Below are positions 6,076-12,941 of a DNA stretch of 15,475 nt, in pieces (the first letter of the stretch is position 1; each line of letters starts with the position of its first letter). The stretch comes from Desulfobacteraceae bacterium (lineage in GTDB: Bacteria > Desulfobacterota > DSM-4660 > Desulfatiglandales > Desulfatiglandaceae). The stretch spans positions 307,768 to 323,242 of the forward strand of contig CP070700.1 in NCBI GenBank assembly GCA_020349865.1, read 5' to 3'. Made by a program: the position numbers and the translations under genes. Below the pieces are notes generated by a model. It made no database searches and was not told the DNA's origin. It saw only the letters and a list, made by a program, of their open reading frames with translations.

Positions 6076-8356
6076 CTTTTCCATAATCGGCAAAGGCCTC
6101 CCCCGAAATGATGCCTGGGGAAAGGCCACTGGAGCAGCCCTGTACACGGATGATTTGAAGCTATCACGTATGCTGGTTGGCAAAATCAAACGTAGCCCCC
6201 ACGCCCACGCCCGGATTCTCTCCATTGATACGAAGAAGGCCGAAGCCCTTTCGGGCGTAAAGGCAGTTCTCATTGGCACAGAAGCCCCTAATCTCTATGG
6301 AATAATGCCGCAAACGCCCACAGAGTCTGCCCTTGCCATTGGCAAAGTGCGTTTTGTGGGAGAGGGGGTTGTAGCCGTTGCGGCAATCGATGAAGATACG
6401 GCGTCAGAGGCTTTGGCACTCATTGATGTGGAATATGAACCGCTCCCTGCCTATCTCACCCCAGAGGAGGCCCTTAAGGAGGGAGCGGTTCCAATTCATG
6501 AAGATAAACAGGGAAACAATATCATATATGAAGGGAAGCAGTCCTTCGGAGATGTGGACCAGGCCCTGTCTGATTCAGCTTGCGTGCTGGAAAAAACCAT
6601 TTCAACGCAATACGTAAATCACTCCTTTATGGAACCGCATTCGGCTTTGGCCAAATTTGATGAGGGAGGGAGATTGACCCTCTGGTCATCTTCCCAGATT
6701 CCCCATTATCTGCACAGGACCCTTTCTCTGGTCCTGGGAATGCCAATGCAAAAGATCCGCGTTATCCTCCCAACAGTTGGTGGTGGATTTGGGGGGAAGG
6801 GAGAAGTTGCCTCTAATGAACTGTGCGCAGCCCTTCTGGCTCGCAAAACATGGAGACCGGTAAAAATTACCTTTGAAAGACAAGAGGTGTTTTATACCAA
6901 TAAAGGACGTCATCCCATGCGTATGCACATAGAGGTGGGTGTTGATGAAAGTGGCATACTTAAGGCCATTGATTTTGATACCCTGATGGATGGCGGTGCC
7001 TATCTGGGATGGGGTGTGGTTGTTATGTTTTATTGTGCGGCCATGCTCCACCTGCCCTATAAAGTACAGAACGTCCGTTTTCGGGGAAGAAGGGTCTATA
7101 CGAATAAACCGACCTGCGGTGCCATGCGAGGTCTGGGAGGAGTACAGCCCCGATTTGCCTTGGAGACAATGCTGGATGAAATTGCGCTGAAATTAGGGAT
7201 GTCCCCCTATGAACTCAAGAGAAAGAATGCTGTGGAGTCGGGTCATACTACGGCACTCAATAACTATGTCAGGCATTCCGAGTACACGAAGTGTCTGGAT
7301 AGTGTGGTAAAGCGTTCCGGTTACCTGGAGAAACGGGGAAAGCTCCCCTTTGGAAAAGGCATTGGCCTGGCCGGAGGACACTATAGTTCCGGGACAGCCT
7401 ACACCCTTTATCTCGCATACAAACCCCATTCCTCGGCTCTGATCCGGGTGGACACTGAATCCGGCGTAAGCGTTTATTGCGGAGCTGCTGATATCGGACA
7501 GGGATCTGACACCGTACTGCGGATGATTGCCGCCGAGACACTTGGGGTCCCTTATTCTGATGTGAAGATATACTCAGGAGATACAGATACAACTCCCTTT
7601 GACCTGGGAGCTTTTTCAAGCCGAATTACTGTGGCCTGCGGACATGCTGTAGAAGATGCGGCCCGGGAAATTAACCAAAAGCTTTATGGGGTAGCGGCAG
7701 TATCCTTAGGGGTTCAGGGAGAGCAGCTTATTTCACGAAATGGAAAGGTCTTCTCCCGATTTGAACAGGAAAAATCCATGGATTTCTGGGAAATGGTGGA
7801 GAAATACATCTCGGCATATGGGCCATTGACTGCAACCGGGCATTATACTCCACCACGTCGTTCGGCCCGCGGGAAGGTCCAGGGCGGGAATATTGGTCAT
7901 TCTCCAACCTATGGGTTTACGGCCCAGGTTGCCGAGGTGGAGGTTGATACGGAGACAGGAGAAGTAAGGGTTTTGAAAGTGACCGAATCCGGAGATTGTG
8001 GTCAGGCTATCAATCCCATAAATGTGGAAGGCCAGGTTGAAGGGTCAATTGTAATGGGGATGGGCCAGGCCCTTTTTGAAGAGATGGTGATTGAAGGGGA
8101 CCAGGTTATTAACCCTAACCTGCATGAGTATCGAATTCCCACGATAGCGGACATGCCGGAAATGGATACGGAGATAGTGGAAAGCTATGATCCGGAGTCC
8201 CCTTTTGGGGCCAAGGAATGCGGTGAAGGGCCTATACAGCCGGTGATTCCCGCCATCCTTAACGCTATTTACGATGCCATCGGGGTGCGTTTTCACGAAC
8301 TGCCGGTTACCCCGGAAAGGGTTCTGGCTGCTCTGCATAAACCACCTGCCAGTTGA
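6062..8356 (+). CDS. Molybdenum hydroxylase, molybdopterin-binding catalytic subunit
   Basis: Large subunit (764 residues) of the xanthine-dehydrogenase family, binding molybdopterin cytosine dinucleotide and hydroxylating a C-H bond with water, or running in reverse as a reductase. The start is placed at GTG 6062 because AAGGAGG (6046-6052) lies nine bases upstream; a TTG at 6029 in the same frame has no such site. Visible motifs are GGGFGGKGE (about 240-248), the MRGLGGVQPRFA segment, GQGSD, and FGAKECGEG near the end, where the Glu at about residue 722 should be the catalytic base. The MRGxGxxxPRFA and GAKExGEG patterns remind me of the 4-hydroxybenzoyl-CoA reductase branch (HcrA), but the FAD partner lacks the HcrB iron-sulfur loop. 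It overlaps the 2Fe-2S gene. Substrate may be a CoA thioester given the CoA-transferase and mutase nearby; this is inference. Confidence 0.93.
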   Translation: MSRCDFSIIGKGLPRNDAWGKATGAALYTDDLKLSRMLVGKIKRSPHAHARILSIDTKKAEALSGVKAVLIGTEAPNLYGIMPQTPTESALAIGKVRFVGEGVVAVAAIDEDTASEALALIDVEYEPLPAYLTPEEALKEGAVPIHEDKQGNNIIYEGKQSFGDVDQALSDSACVLEKTISTQYVNHSFMEPHSALAKFDEGGRLTLWSSSQIPHYLHRTLSLVLGMPMQKIRVILPTVGGGFGGKGEVASNELCAALLARKTWRPVKITFERQEVFYTNKGRHPMRMHIEVGVDESGILKAIDFDTLMDGGAYLGWGVVVMFYCAAMLHLPYKVQNVRFRGRRVYTNKPTCGAMRGLGGVQPRFALETMLDEIALKLGMSPYELKRKNAVESGHTTALNNYVRHSEYTKCLDSVVKRSGYLEKRGKLPFGKGIGLAGGHYSSGTAYTLYLAYKPHSSALIRVDTESGVSVYCGAADIGQGSDTVLRMIAAETLGVPYSDVKIYSGDTDTTPFDLGAFSSRITVACGHAVEDAAREINQKLYGVAAVSLGVQGEQLISRNGKVFSRFEQEKSMDFWEMVEKYISAYGPLTATGHYTPPRRSARGKVQGGNIGHSPTYGFTAQVAEVEVDTETGEVRVLKVTESGDCGQAINPINVEGQVEGSIVMGMGQALFEEMVIEGDQVINPNLHEYRIPTIADMPEMDTEIVESYDPESPFGAKECGEGPIQPVIPAILNAIYDAIGVRFHELPVTPERVLAALHKPPAS

Positions 8357-8639
8357 ATTGAATTTTTCAGCATTTGGAAAAGGGGATTGGGGAAAAAGGT
8401 GCCTGCCATTACCCTAAAGCAGCTTGGAAACCCATTGGAATTCGTATTACTTTTAAGGACTTTCGCTATTGCCGGTGCTAAAGAATTCTGGTACGGTAAA
8501 TTCAAGAAAAACTTGCATTGAGCCTTACGCCTTCTGTTATTCCATGTGCGAGGCAAGAAATTGTGGACCGAAAAAGCTCATTAAACTCAAGGGGTTATAA
8601 AAATTTTGAGATGTTATTCAATCAGGAGAGCTAAAAAAT
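8357..8639. other. Intergenic gap before the mutase genes
   Basis: About 280 bases with no gene and no convincing promoter or terminator that I could see. It ends with AGGAG (8624-8628), the ribosome site of the B12-binding subunit. Confidence 0.5.
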
Positions 8640-9038
8640 ATGGCAGAGAAAAAAATTCGGATCTTATTGGCCAAACCCGGACTGGATGGCCACGACAGGG
8701 GGGCCAAAGTAGTAGCCCATGCCATGCGGGAAGCAGGGATGGAGGTGATCTATACCGGTCTTCATCAGACCGTGCCCAGCATCGTGAACCAAGCCATCCA
8801 GGAAGATGTTGATGTTATTGGCCTTTCAATAATGTCTGGTGCCCATATCCCTATCTGTAAGAAGTTAATGGCAATGGTCAAACAGAAAGAAATTGATAAT
8901 ATACTACTTGTTGTGGGTGGCGTTATTCCCAGCAAAGACATACCGACTCTAAAGGATATTGGCGTGAACGGGATTTTTCCTGGTGGAGTTCATTTTGGGG
9001 AGATCACCGGTTTTATAAAGGAGAACGCAAGGAAATAG
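8640..9038 (+). CDS. B12-binding small subunit of an acyl-CoA mutase
   Basis: Stand-alone cobalamin-binding domain (132 residues) of the methylmalonyl-CoA mutase C-terminal type, partner of the catalytic subunit encoded downstream. The signature DGHDRG (16-21) supplies His18, the lower ligand to cobalt. IGLSIMSGAHIP (60-71) and VVGGVIP (91-97) are the other loops of the Rossmann-like fold that hold the nucleotide tail. Split subunits of this size occur in isobutyryl-CoA, 2-hydroxyisobutyryl-CoA and archaeal-type methylmalonyl-CoA mutases. AGGAG precedes the ATG. The catalytic gene starts 197 bases later; a small hairpin (CCTATC 9177-9182 with GATAGG 9192-9197) is in that gap. Which acyl-CoA is used cannot be told from this domain. 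Confidence 0.93.
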   Translation: MAEKKIRILLAKPGLDGHDRGAKVVAHAMREAGMEVIYTGLHQTVPSIVNQAIQEDVDVIGLSIMSGAHIPICKKLMAMVKQKEIDNILLVVGGVIPSKDIPTLKDIGVNGIFPGGVHFGEITGFIKENARK

Positions 9039-9235
9039 ACCGCAGTCCTCAATGCCTATGCTGATTTTAGATGTGCGCGGGCAAAAAAGGCTCGAGTCAG
9101 GCGCCATAAAGCACAAAGGACTGTTTACCTTAACGCTTATGTCTTATGCATTACGGTGAGTATAACTTCAAACTAACCTATCCTGTAAATAGATAGGAAA
9201 GAGGATAAAGAATCATATAAGGAGAAAAGGAAACT

Positions 9236-10864
9236 ATGGGCGTAGCTACCTATGTCAAAGACGAAAAAGATGCCATCAAAGAGGTCACTCTTCAATCGGG
9301 CTTAAAAGTCAAACCCGTCTATACACCTGATGATCTCGCACGGATCGGTTTTGATTATCAGAAGGATCTCGCAGATCCCGGTGAATTTCCTTTTACCCGG
9401 GCCATTCATCCCCTGGGTTTCAGGAGTCGAAACTGGACCACACGGCAGTACACAGGGTTTGGAACCCCGGAGGAGACAAATGAACGATTTAAGTTAATGA
9501 TCTCTCATGGCCAGACCGGACTCAATGTGGCCTTTGATCTCCCTACGCAGATGGGTTATGATTCAGATGACCCTATGGCAGAAGGAGAAGTGGGGCGCGT
9601 GGGTATGGCTGTTGACTCCTTGAGAGACTTTGAGATCGCATTCAAAGATATTCAGCTGAACCGTATCGGGAGCGGCCTGACAATTAACGCAGTGGCCTCT
9701 GTCATGCTGGCAATGTATCAAGCGTTGGCGGAAAAATTTGGCTATAAAAAAGAAGAGATCTCAGCCACTCCCCAGAACGACATCCTCAAAGAGATGGTTG
9801 GCCGGGGAGCATGGATCTATCCTGTAGAACCTGCGGTGCGACTGATCGGTGACACTATCGAGTATTCAATGAAGGAACTGCCGAGGTGTAATCCAGTCTC
9901 GGTGGCGGGATACCATATTAGAGAATCCGGTTGTACGCCGGCACAAGAGATCTCTTATGCACTCATGATTGCCTTCGCCTATATTGATAACGTGGTGGCA
10001 CGAGGGTACCGTGCAGAGGATTTTGTCGGGAGGTTTTCATTTAACCTGAATATCTACGGCAATCTGTGGGAGACAGTGGCAAAGTTTCGGGCTGCGAGAA
10101 AATTGTGGGCCATGCTCCTCCGGGAGAGATACGACGTCCAGAACAAAAAGGCGCTTTTTCTCCGTGGGATATTTGGAGGCGGCGGCTCTGGTATGACGAA
10201 ACAGCAGCCGGAGAATAATATTGTCCGCGGCGCATATTATGCCATGGCGGCTGGCTTATCCGGTGCGCAGACCACAGCCCTTTGCTCGTTTGACGAGGCG
10301 TACACGATTCCAACCGAGCGGGCAGCTCTTCTGTCCTTGCGAACCTTTCAGATACTCATGGATGAAATCGGTCTAAGGGACACGGTGGATCCCTTGGCAG
10401 GCTCCTACTTTATGGAAACATTGACAAAGGAAATGGAAGAAAAGATCCTGGAAGAGATGGAAAAAGTGGAAAAGGTTGGAGGCATGATAGAGGCGGTTTC
10501 GTCCGGATATGTCCAAAAGGAGGTGGCAAGGCAGGCCTACGAGTTTGAGAAGAACATCCAGGAAGGAAAAGTTACAAAGGTCGGTGTCAATAAGTACACA
10601 GAAGGTGTGGACATGGAAGTGGAGCTCCACGAATACAACGAGGACTGGGCCCATTTACAGATTAAGCGACTTAAGGAACTAAAGAAAAACCGGGATAATA
10701 AGGCAGTCAAAGATTCCTTAATAGCACTTGAAAAGGCGGCCAAAGAAGAGAAAAATGTGATGCCCTACCTACTTGAGTGCTGCAAATGTTATGCAACCGT
10801 AGGTGAAATGGCGAATGTGTTCAGAGATGTTTTTGGGGAGTTTGTAGAACCGAGTATCTTTTGA
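9236..10864 (+). CDS. B12-dependent acyl-CoA mutase, catalytic subunit (divergent methylmalonyl-CoA mutase family)
   Basis: Radical carbon-skeleton mutase subunit (542 residues) using adenosylcobalamin bound by the small subunit; a TIM-barrel that holds the acyl-CoA. Aligned by eye to Propionibacterium methylmalonyl-CoA mutase with a constant offset of 17, Tyr72 matches Y89, Arg190 matches R207, Gln180 matches Q197 and His227 matches H244. Tyr plus Arg is the carboxyacyl-CoA pattern; isobutyryl- and 2-hydroxyisobutyryl-CoA mutases have Phe or Ile plus Gln. Yet other pocket segments differ: YPTMY-like becomes HPLGF (58-62), FHTQTAG-like becomes GIFGGGG, and SLHTN-like becomes TTALC. So a substrate different from methylmalonyl-CoA is likely. 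The C-terminal part (about 480-542) is the usual linker. The ATG is preceded by AAGGAG and AAAAGG. No MeaB-type G-protein chaperone or epimerase gene is nearby. Confidence 0.9.
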   Translation: MGVATYVKDEKDAIKEVTLQSGLKVKPVYTPDDLARIGFDYQKDLADPGEFPFTRAIHPLGFRSRNWTTRQYTGFGTPEETNERFKLMISHGQTGLNVAFDLPTQMGYDSDDPMAEGEVGRVGMAVDSLRDFEIAFKDIQLNRIGSGLTINAVASVMLAMYQALAEKFGYKKEEISATPQNDILKEMVGRGAWIYPVEPAVRLIGDTIEYSMKELPRCNPVSVAGYHIRESGCTPAQEISYALMIAFAYIDNVVARGYRAEDFVGRFSFNLNIYGNLWETVAKFRAARKLWAMLLRERYDVQNKKALFLRGIFGGGGSGMTKQQPENNIVRGAYYAMAAGLSGAQTTALCSFDEAYTIPTERAALLSLRTFQILMDEIGLRDTVDPLAGSYFMETLTKEMEEKILEEMEKVEKVGGMIEAVSSGYVQKEVARQAYEFEKNIQEGKVTKVGVNKYTEGVDMEVELHEYNEDWAHLQIKRLKELKKNRDNKAVKDSLIALEKAAKEEKNVMPYLLECCKCYATVGEMANVFRDVFGEFVEPSIF

Positions 10865-10964
10865 CTTGGGGGATAATAAATATACAAAGCAAAATTTTAA
10901 CCACGCCTTTCTGAGTATTTGAGAAAGCTCCAAAGATATTTCAATTGAAAGCAAGGCCAACGCT

Positions 10965-11843
10965 GTGAGAAAAGGGAATGCCCTCCATCATATTGCTATT
11001 TTGGTTACTGTGGCCATTTGGGGTGGGCTTTCCATCTCCATCAAATACCTCCTAAGAGAGATCTCTTCCATTTCCGTCTCCATATCAAGAATTTATCCAG
11101 CCGCTCTCCTCGCCGTAGTGTTTCTGTTGATCTTCTCAAAAAAACCCAAAAAGATTGAGCGTAAAGACTGGCCCCGGCTTCTCTTGGCAAGTGCGTTCGG
11201 CTTTTTCGCTATTAATTATGTGATTGCCATAGGGCACAGGTTCATCACAGCCGGTGTTGGGACATTAACCATTGCAACAACGCCAATGTGGGCAGCGATC
11301 TTCTCAAGGCTGATCCTCAAAGAAAGATTAAAGAAAGAGAAAGTCTTAGGAATCCTTATTGCCTTTGCTGGCTTGGTGATTGTCATGCTCTTCGGAGGAC
11401 CCAAGGCCCCCCTTGAAATTGGTAATGTTAAAGGAGTGCTTATCACGGTCCTAGGGCCCATGTTTTTTGCCTTGTATTCTGTCTTTGGAAAGCCCCTCAC
11501 GAACTTGTATAAACCTTCATTTCTCACCTGTTACGGTCTAATCATCGGGATGTTATTATTCTCACCTTTTTTGTCTAAAGATGTAGTGAACGACTTCTTC
11601 TCCCTTTCTGGCGTGGGATGGTTTGCAGTGTTTTTTTTAAGTATCATTGCCACGTTTCTAGCTTTTCAATTTTGGTACTTCGGTCTGAGCGGTGTTGAGG
11701 CGACAAAGGCTATTGTGTATACTAATCTTACCCCTTTTTTCGGCCTTATTGGGGCCTCTCTTATTTTAGGGGAGAGGATTACATTCGCGCTCATACTGGG
11801 AGGGTGCATCATCGTAGCTGGAATCACTTTAACGAATCGATAG
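10965..11843 (+). CDS. EamA/DMT-family membrane transporter
   Basis: Inner-membrane protein (292 residues) of the drug/metabolite transporter superfamily with two EamA repeats. About ten hydrophobic segments are visible, for example near 8-28, 37-58, 69-88, 123-142, 152-172, 186-202, 214-236, 242-262 and 268-288. The second repeat has the typical GERIT-x-(8)-GGCIIVAGI ending; the first has LKERLKKEKVLGILIAFAGLVIV. Start is GTG at 10965 with only a weak AAGG upstream; no other start fits the length. A 12-bp palindrome TTTCAATTGAAA (10939-10950) lies just before. It follows the mutase by 100 bases in the same direction, so it could import or export a pathway compound, but this family covers many substrates. 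Confidence 0.88.
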   Translation: MRKGNALHHIAILVTVAIWGGLSISIKYLLREISSISVSISRIYPAALLAVVFLLIFSKKPKKIERKDWPRLLLASAFGFFAINYVIAIGHRFITAGVGTLTIATTPMWAAIFSRLILKERLKKEKVLGILIAFAGLVIVMLFGGPKAPLEIGNVKGVLITVLGPMFFALYSVFGKPLTNLYKPSFLTCYGLIIGMLLFSPFLSKDVVNDFFSLSGVGWFAVFFLSIIATFLAFQFWYFGLSGVEATKAIVYTNLTPFFGLIGASLILGERITFALILGGCIIVAGITLTNR

Positions 11844-12049
11844 TAAACGAAAAAAATCTAGACATCTATAGCTCAAAAGTACTCATTACGAGGTTTTTGA
11901 ACCCCGCAAAATGGAAATGCCAGCATGGAAAAGCTCCTCAGTGCTCTGCCTCAAAATGCGCTTTCACAGGCCCGGGCGGGTCTCAATCTCTCCAATCTGA
12001 TTCTTTGTAGCGACAAAAGGCTATTCGAGAAGATCTGTCCATGTAAGTA

Positions 12050-12084
12050 TTCCCTATCACACCAACTTCTGGTGATATAGGGAA
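12050..12084. repeat. Symmetric hairpin after the transporter gene
   Basis: TTCCCTAT (12050-12057) pairs with ATAGGGAA (12077-12084) and CACCA (12060-12064) with TGGTG (12070-12074), leaving a 2x2 internal loop and a five-base loop ACTTC. No T-run follows, so an intrinsic terminator is not clear; an operator or processing site is equally possible. It lies 207 bases beyond the transporter stop. Confidence 0.5.
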
Positions 12085-12128
12085 GTTATTAACATTTCGG
12101 ATTAAACACCAAAAATGTAAAATAAATT

Positions 12129-12166
12129 TTGACAAGAAAATTCTAATGGTGTACTTGTACACAAGT
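12129..12166. promoter_or_regulatory. TTGACA box next to overlapping palindromes
   Basis: A perfect TTGACA (12129-12134) is followed 14 bases later by GTGTAC-TT-GTACAC (12149-12162), overlapped by ACTTGT-AC-ACAAGT (12153-12166). The palindromes sit where a -10 box would be, but no good TATAAT match is there. This could be a repressor-controlled promoter or simply a binding site. Confidence 0.3.
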
Positions 12167-12231
12167 GTTCTATGCCTTATGAATCATACACCAAGCTGCC
12201 TTCAAAAGGGTATTATATATAAAGGTCGGTG

Positions 12232-12297
12232 CGACCTAATGTGAAGCAATCTCAATATGATAGTTTGGCTCGTCACTCCCTCGTCGCAATGACGTGA
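12232..12297. repeat. Degenerate dispersed palindromic repeat-like sequence
   Basis: The segments GTGAAGCAATCTC (12241-12253) and CGTCGCAATGACG (12283-12295) resemble pieces of a common intergenic palindromic repeat (GAAGCAATCTC with TCGCAATGACG) seen in many unrelated bacterial genomes. CGTCA (12273-12277) pairs with TGACG (12291-12295). The GAGATTGCTTC half is missing, so this would be a decayed or partial copy. Recognition is from memory. Confidence 0.45.
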
Positions 12298-12422
12298 TTT
12301 TATCACTTTTTAATCCAAATGAGTAACCTCGAGGCACACGGCGATTGGCTTGGGTGGGGCGATCGACTCCACGGACAGGGCTTTCTCGACAATAGTGGCC
12401 AACAGAATCAAAGGAGGGGGAA

Positions 12423-12743
12423 ATGTACGTACGCATGGTCTTCGTAACGTTAAAAGAAGGGAAAATGGATGATTTCCGCGATGTCTATACAAAGGAAGTC
12501 ATTCCTACTGTCAAGTCCCACAAGGGGAACCGTTTTGTGCATTTGCTGGAGTGCAGGGAAAACGAGAATGAGGGGATTTCCCTTACAGCATGGGATACTA
12601 GGGGTGATTTTGAAAATTACCTGAAAAGTGGGGATTTCGAAAGATTATCGAAGAAATACGAGCCAATGTATACTAAAGACCCGGTGCTGAAATCTTACGA
12701 GATTACAGCCAGTTCTGAACCCTTGATACTCCGAATATTTTAG
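12423..12743 (+). CDS. Small ABM/dimeric alpha-beta-barrel domain protein
   Basis: A 106-residue protein resembling antibiotic-biosynthesis-monooxygenase-type (ABM) ferredoxin-like folds: MYVRMVFVTLKEGKMDDF at the start, a helix with VIPTVKSHKGN (29-39), a strand RFVHLLEC, and LTAWDTRGDFENYLKSGDF (59-77), which has the W-x(5)-(F)-x-x-Y pattern of such domains. Members form dimers and may be cofactor-free oxygenases, dehydratases or accessory binding proteins; in an anaerobe an oxygenase role is unlikely. AAAGGAGGGGG precedes the ATG with ideal spacing. It lies upstream of two flavoproteins in the same direction, with a candidate promoter between. Function is unknown. Confidence 0.7.
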   Translation: MYVRMVFVTLKEGKMDDFRDVYTKEVIPTVKSHKGNRFVHLLECRENENEGISLTAWDTRGDFENYLKSGDFERLSKKYEPMYTKDPVLKSYEITASSEPLILRIF

Positions 12744-12768
12744 CAAAAAGGTAGTTGAGTATTATAAT
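12740..12768 (+). promoter_or_regulatory. Candidate sigma-70 promoter for the flavoprotein genes
   Basis: TTAGCA (12740-12745, four of six matches) and a perfect TATAAT (12763-12768) are 17 bases apart. The -35 box overlaps the stop codon of the small ABM gene. Transcription would start near 12775, just at the left arm of an inverted repeat. Confidence 0.5.
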
Positions 12769-12776
12769 TCAGTGAT

Positions 12777-12854
12777 CATGTCTTCTTAGTAAAAAAGTAG
12801 TTATACAAAAAAAATGTCAAATGAGACCCGCAGACCCTGTAATGAGAAGACATG
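12777..12854. repeat. 10-bp inverted repeat in the flavoprotein leader
   Basis: CATGTCTTCT (12777-12786) is exactly inverted as AGAAGACATG (12845-12854). The arms are 58 bases apart and start at the predicted transcription start, so they may form a leader structure or be paired binding sites. Confidence 0.4.
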
Positions 12855-12941
12855 CCCTTGCTCGCCCTTAAAGTGGTTTCTGAAGCAATCGTTAGGTTGG
12901 TATGAAAAGGCAAATTATAAAGGTATATTTTAGGGGGAAAA

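Larger units (their letters stand above)
11844..12422. other. Long intergenic region with several palindromes
   Basis: About 580 bases without a gene. It contains a strong hairpin (12050-12084), overlapping palindromes near a TTGACA box (12129-12166), a small perfect hairpin AGGTCG-GTG-CGACCT (12223-12237) and a degenerate dispersed-repeat-like sequence (12232-12297). Short reading frames here have no ribosome site or recognisable product. Confidence 0.6.

Noticed and set aside
4576..8356. Calling the three-gene enzyme a 4-hydroxybenzoyl-CoA reductase
   Set aside because: The FAD subunit lacks the extra 4Fe-4S loop that marks that enzyme, so only the family level is supported.
9236..10864. 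Calling the mutase methylmalonyl-CoA or 2-hydroxyisobutyryl-CoA mutase
   Set aside because: Tyr72/Arg190 argue against the hydroxyisobutyryl type, and the altered pocket argues against plain methylmalonyl-CoA.
10907..10927. Hairpin CTTTCT/AGAAAG after the mutase gene as a terminator
   Set aside because: AT-rich six-pair stem with a nine-base loop and no following T-run.
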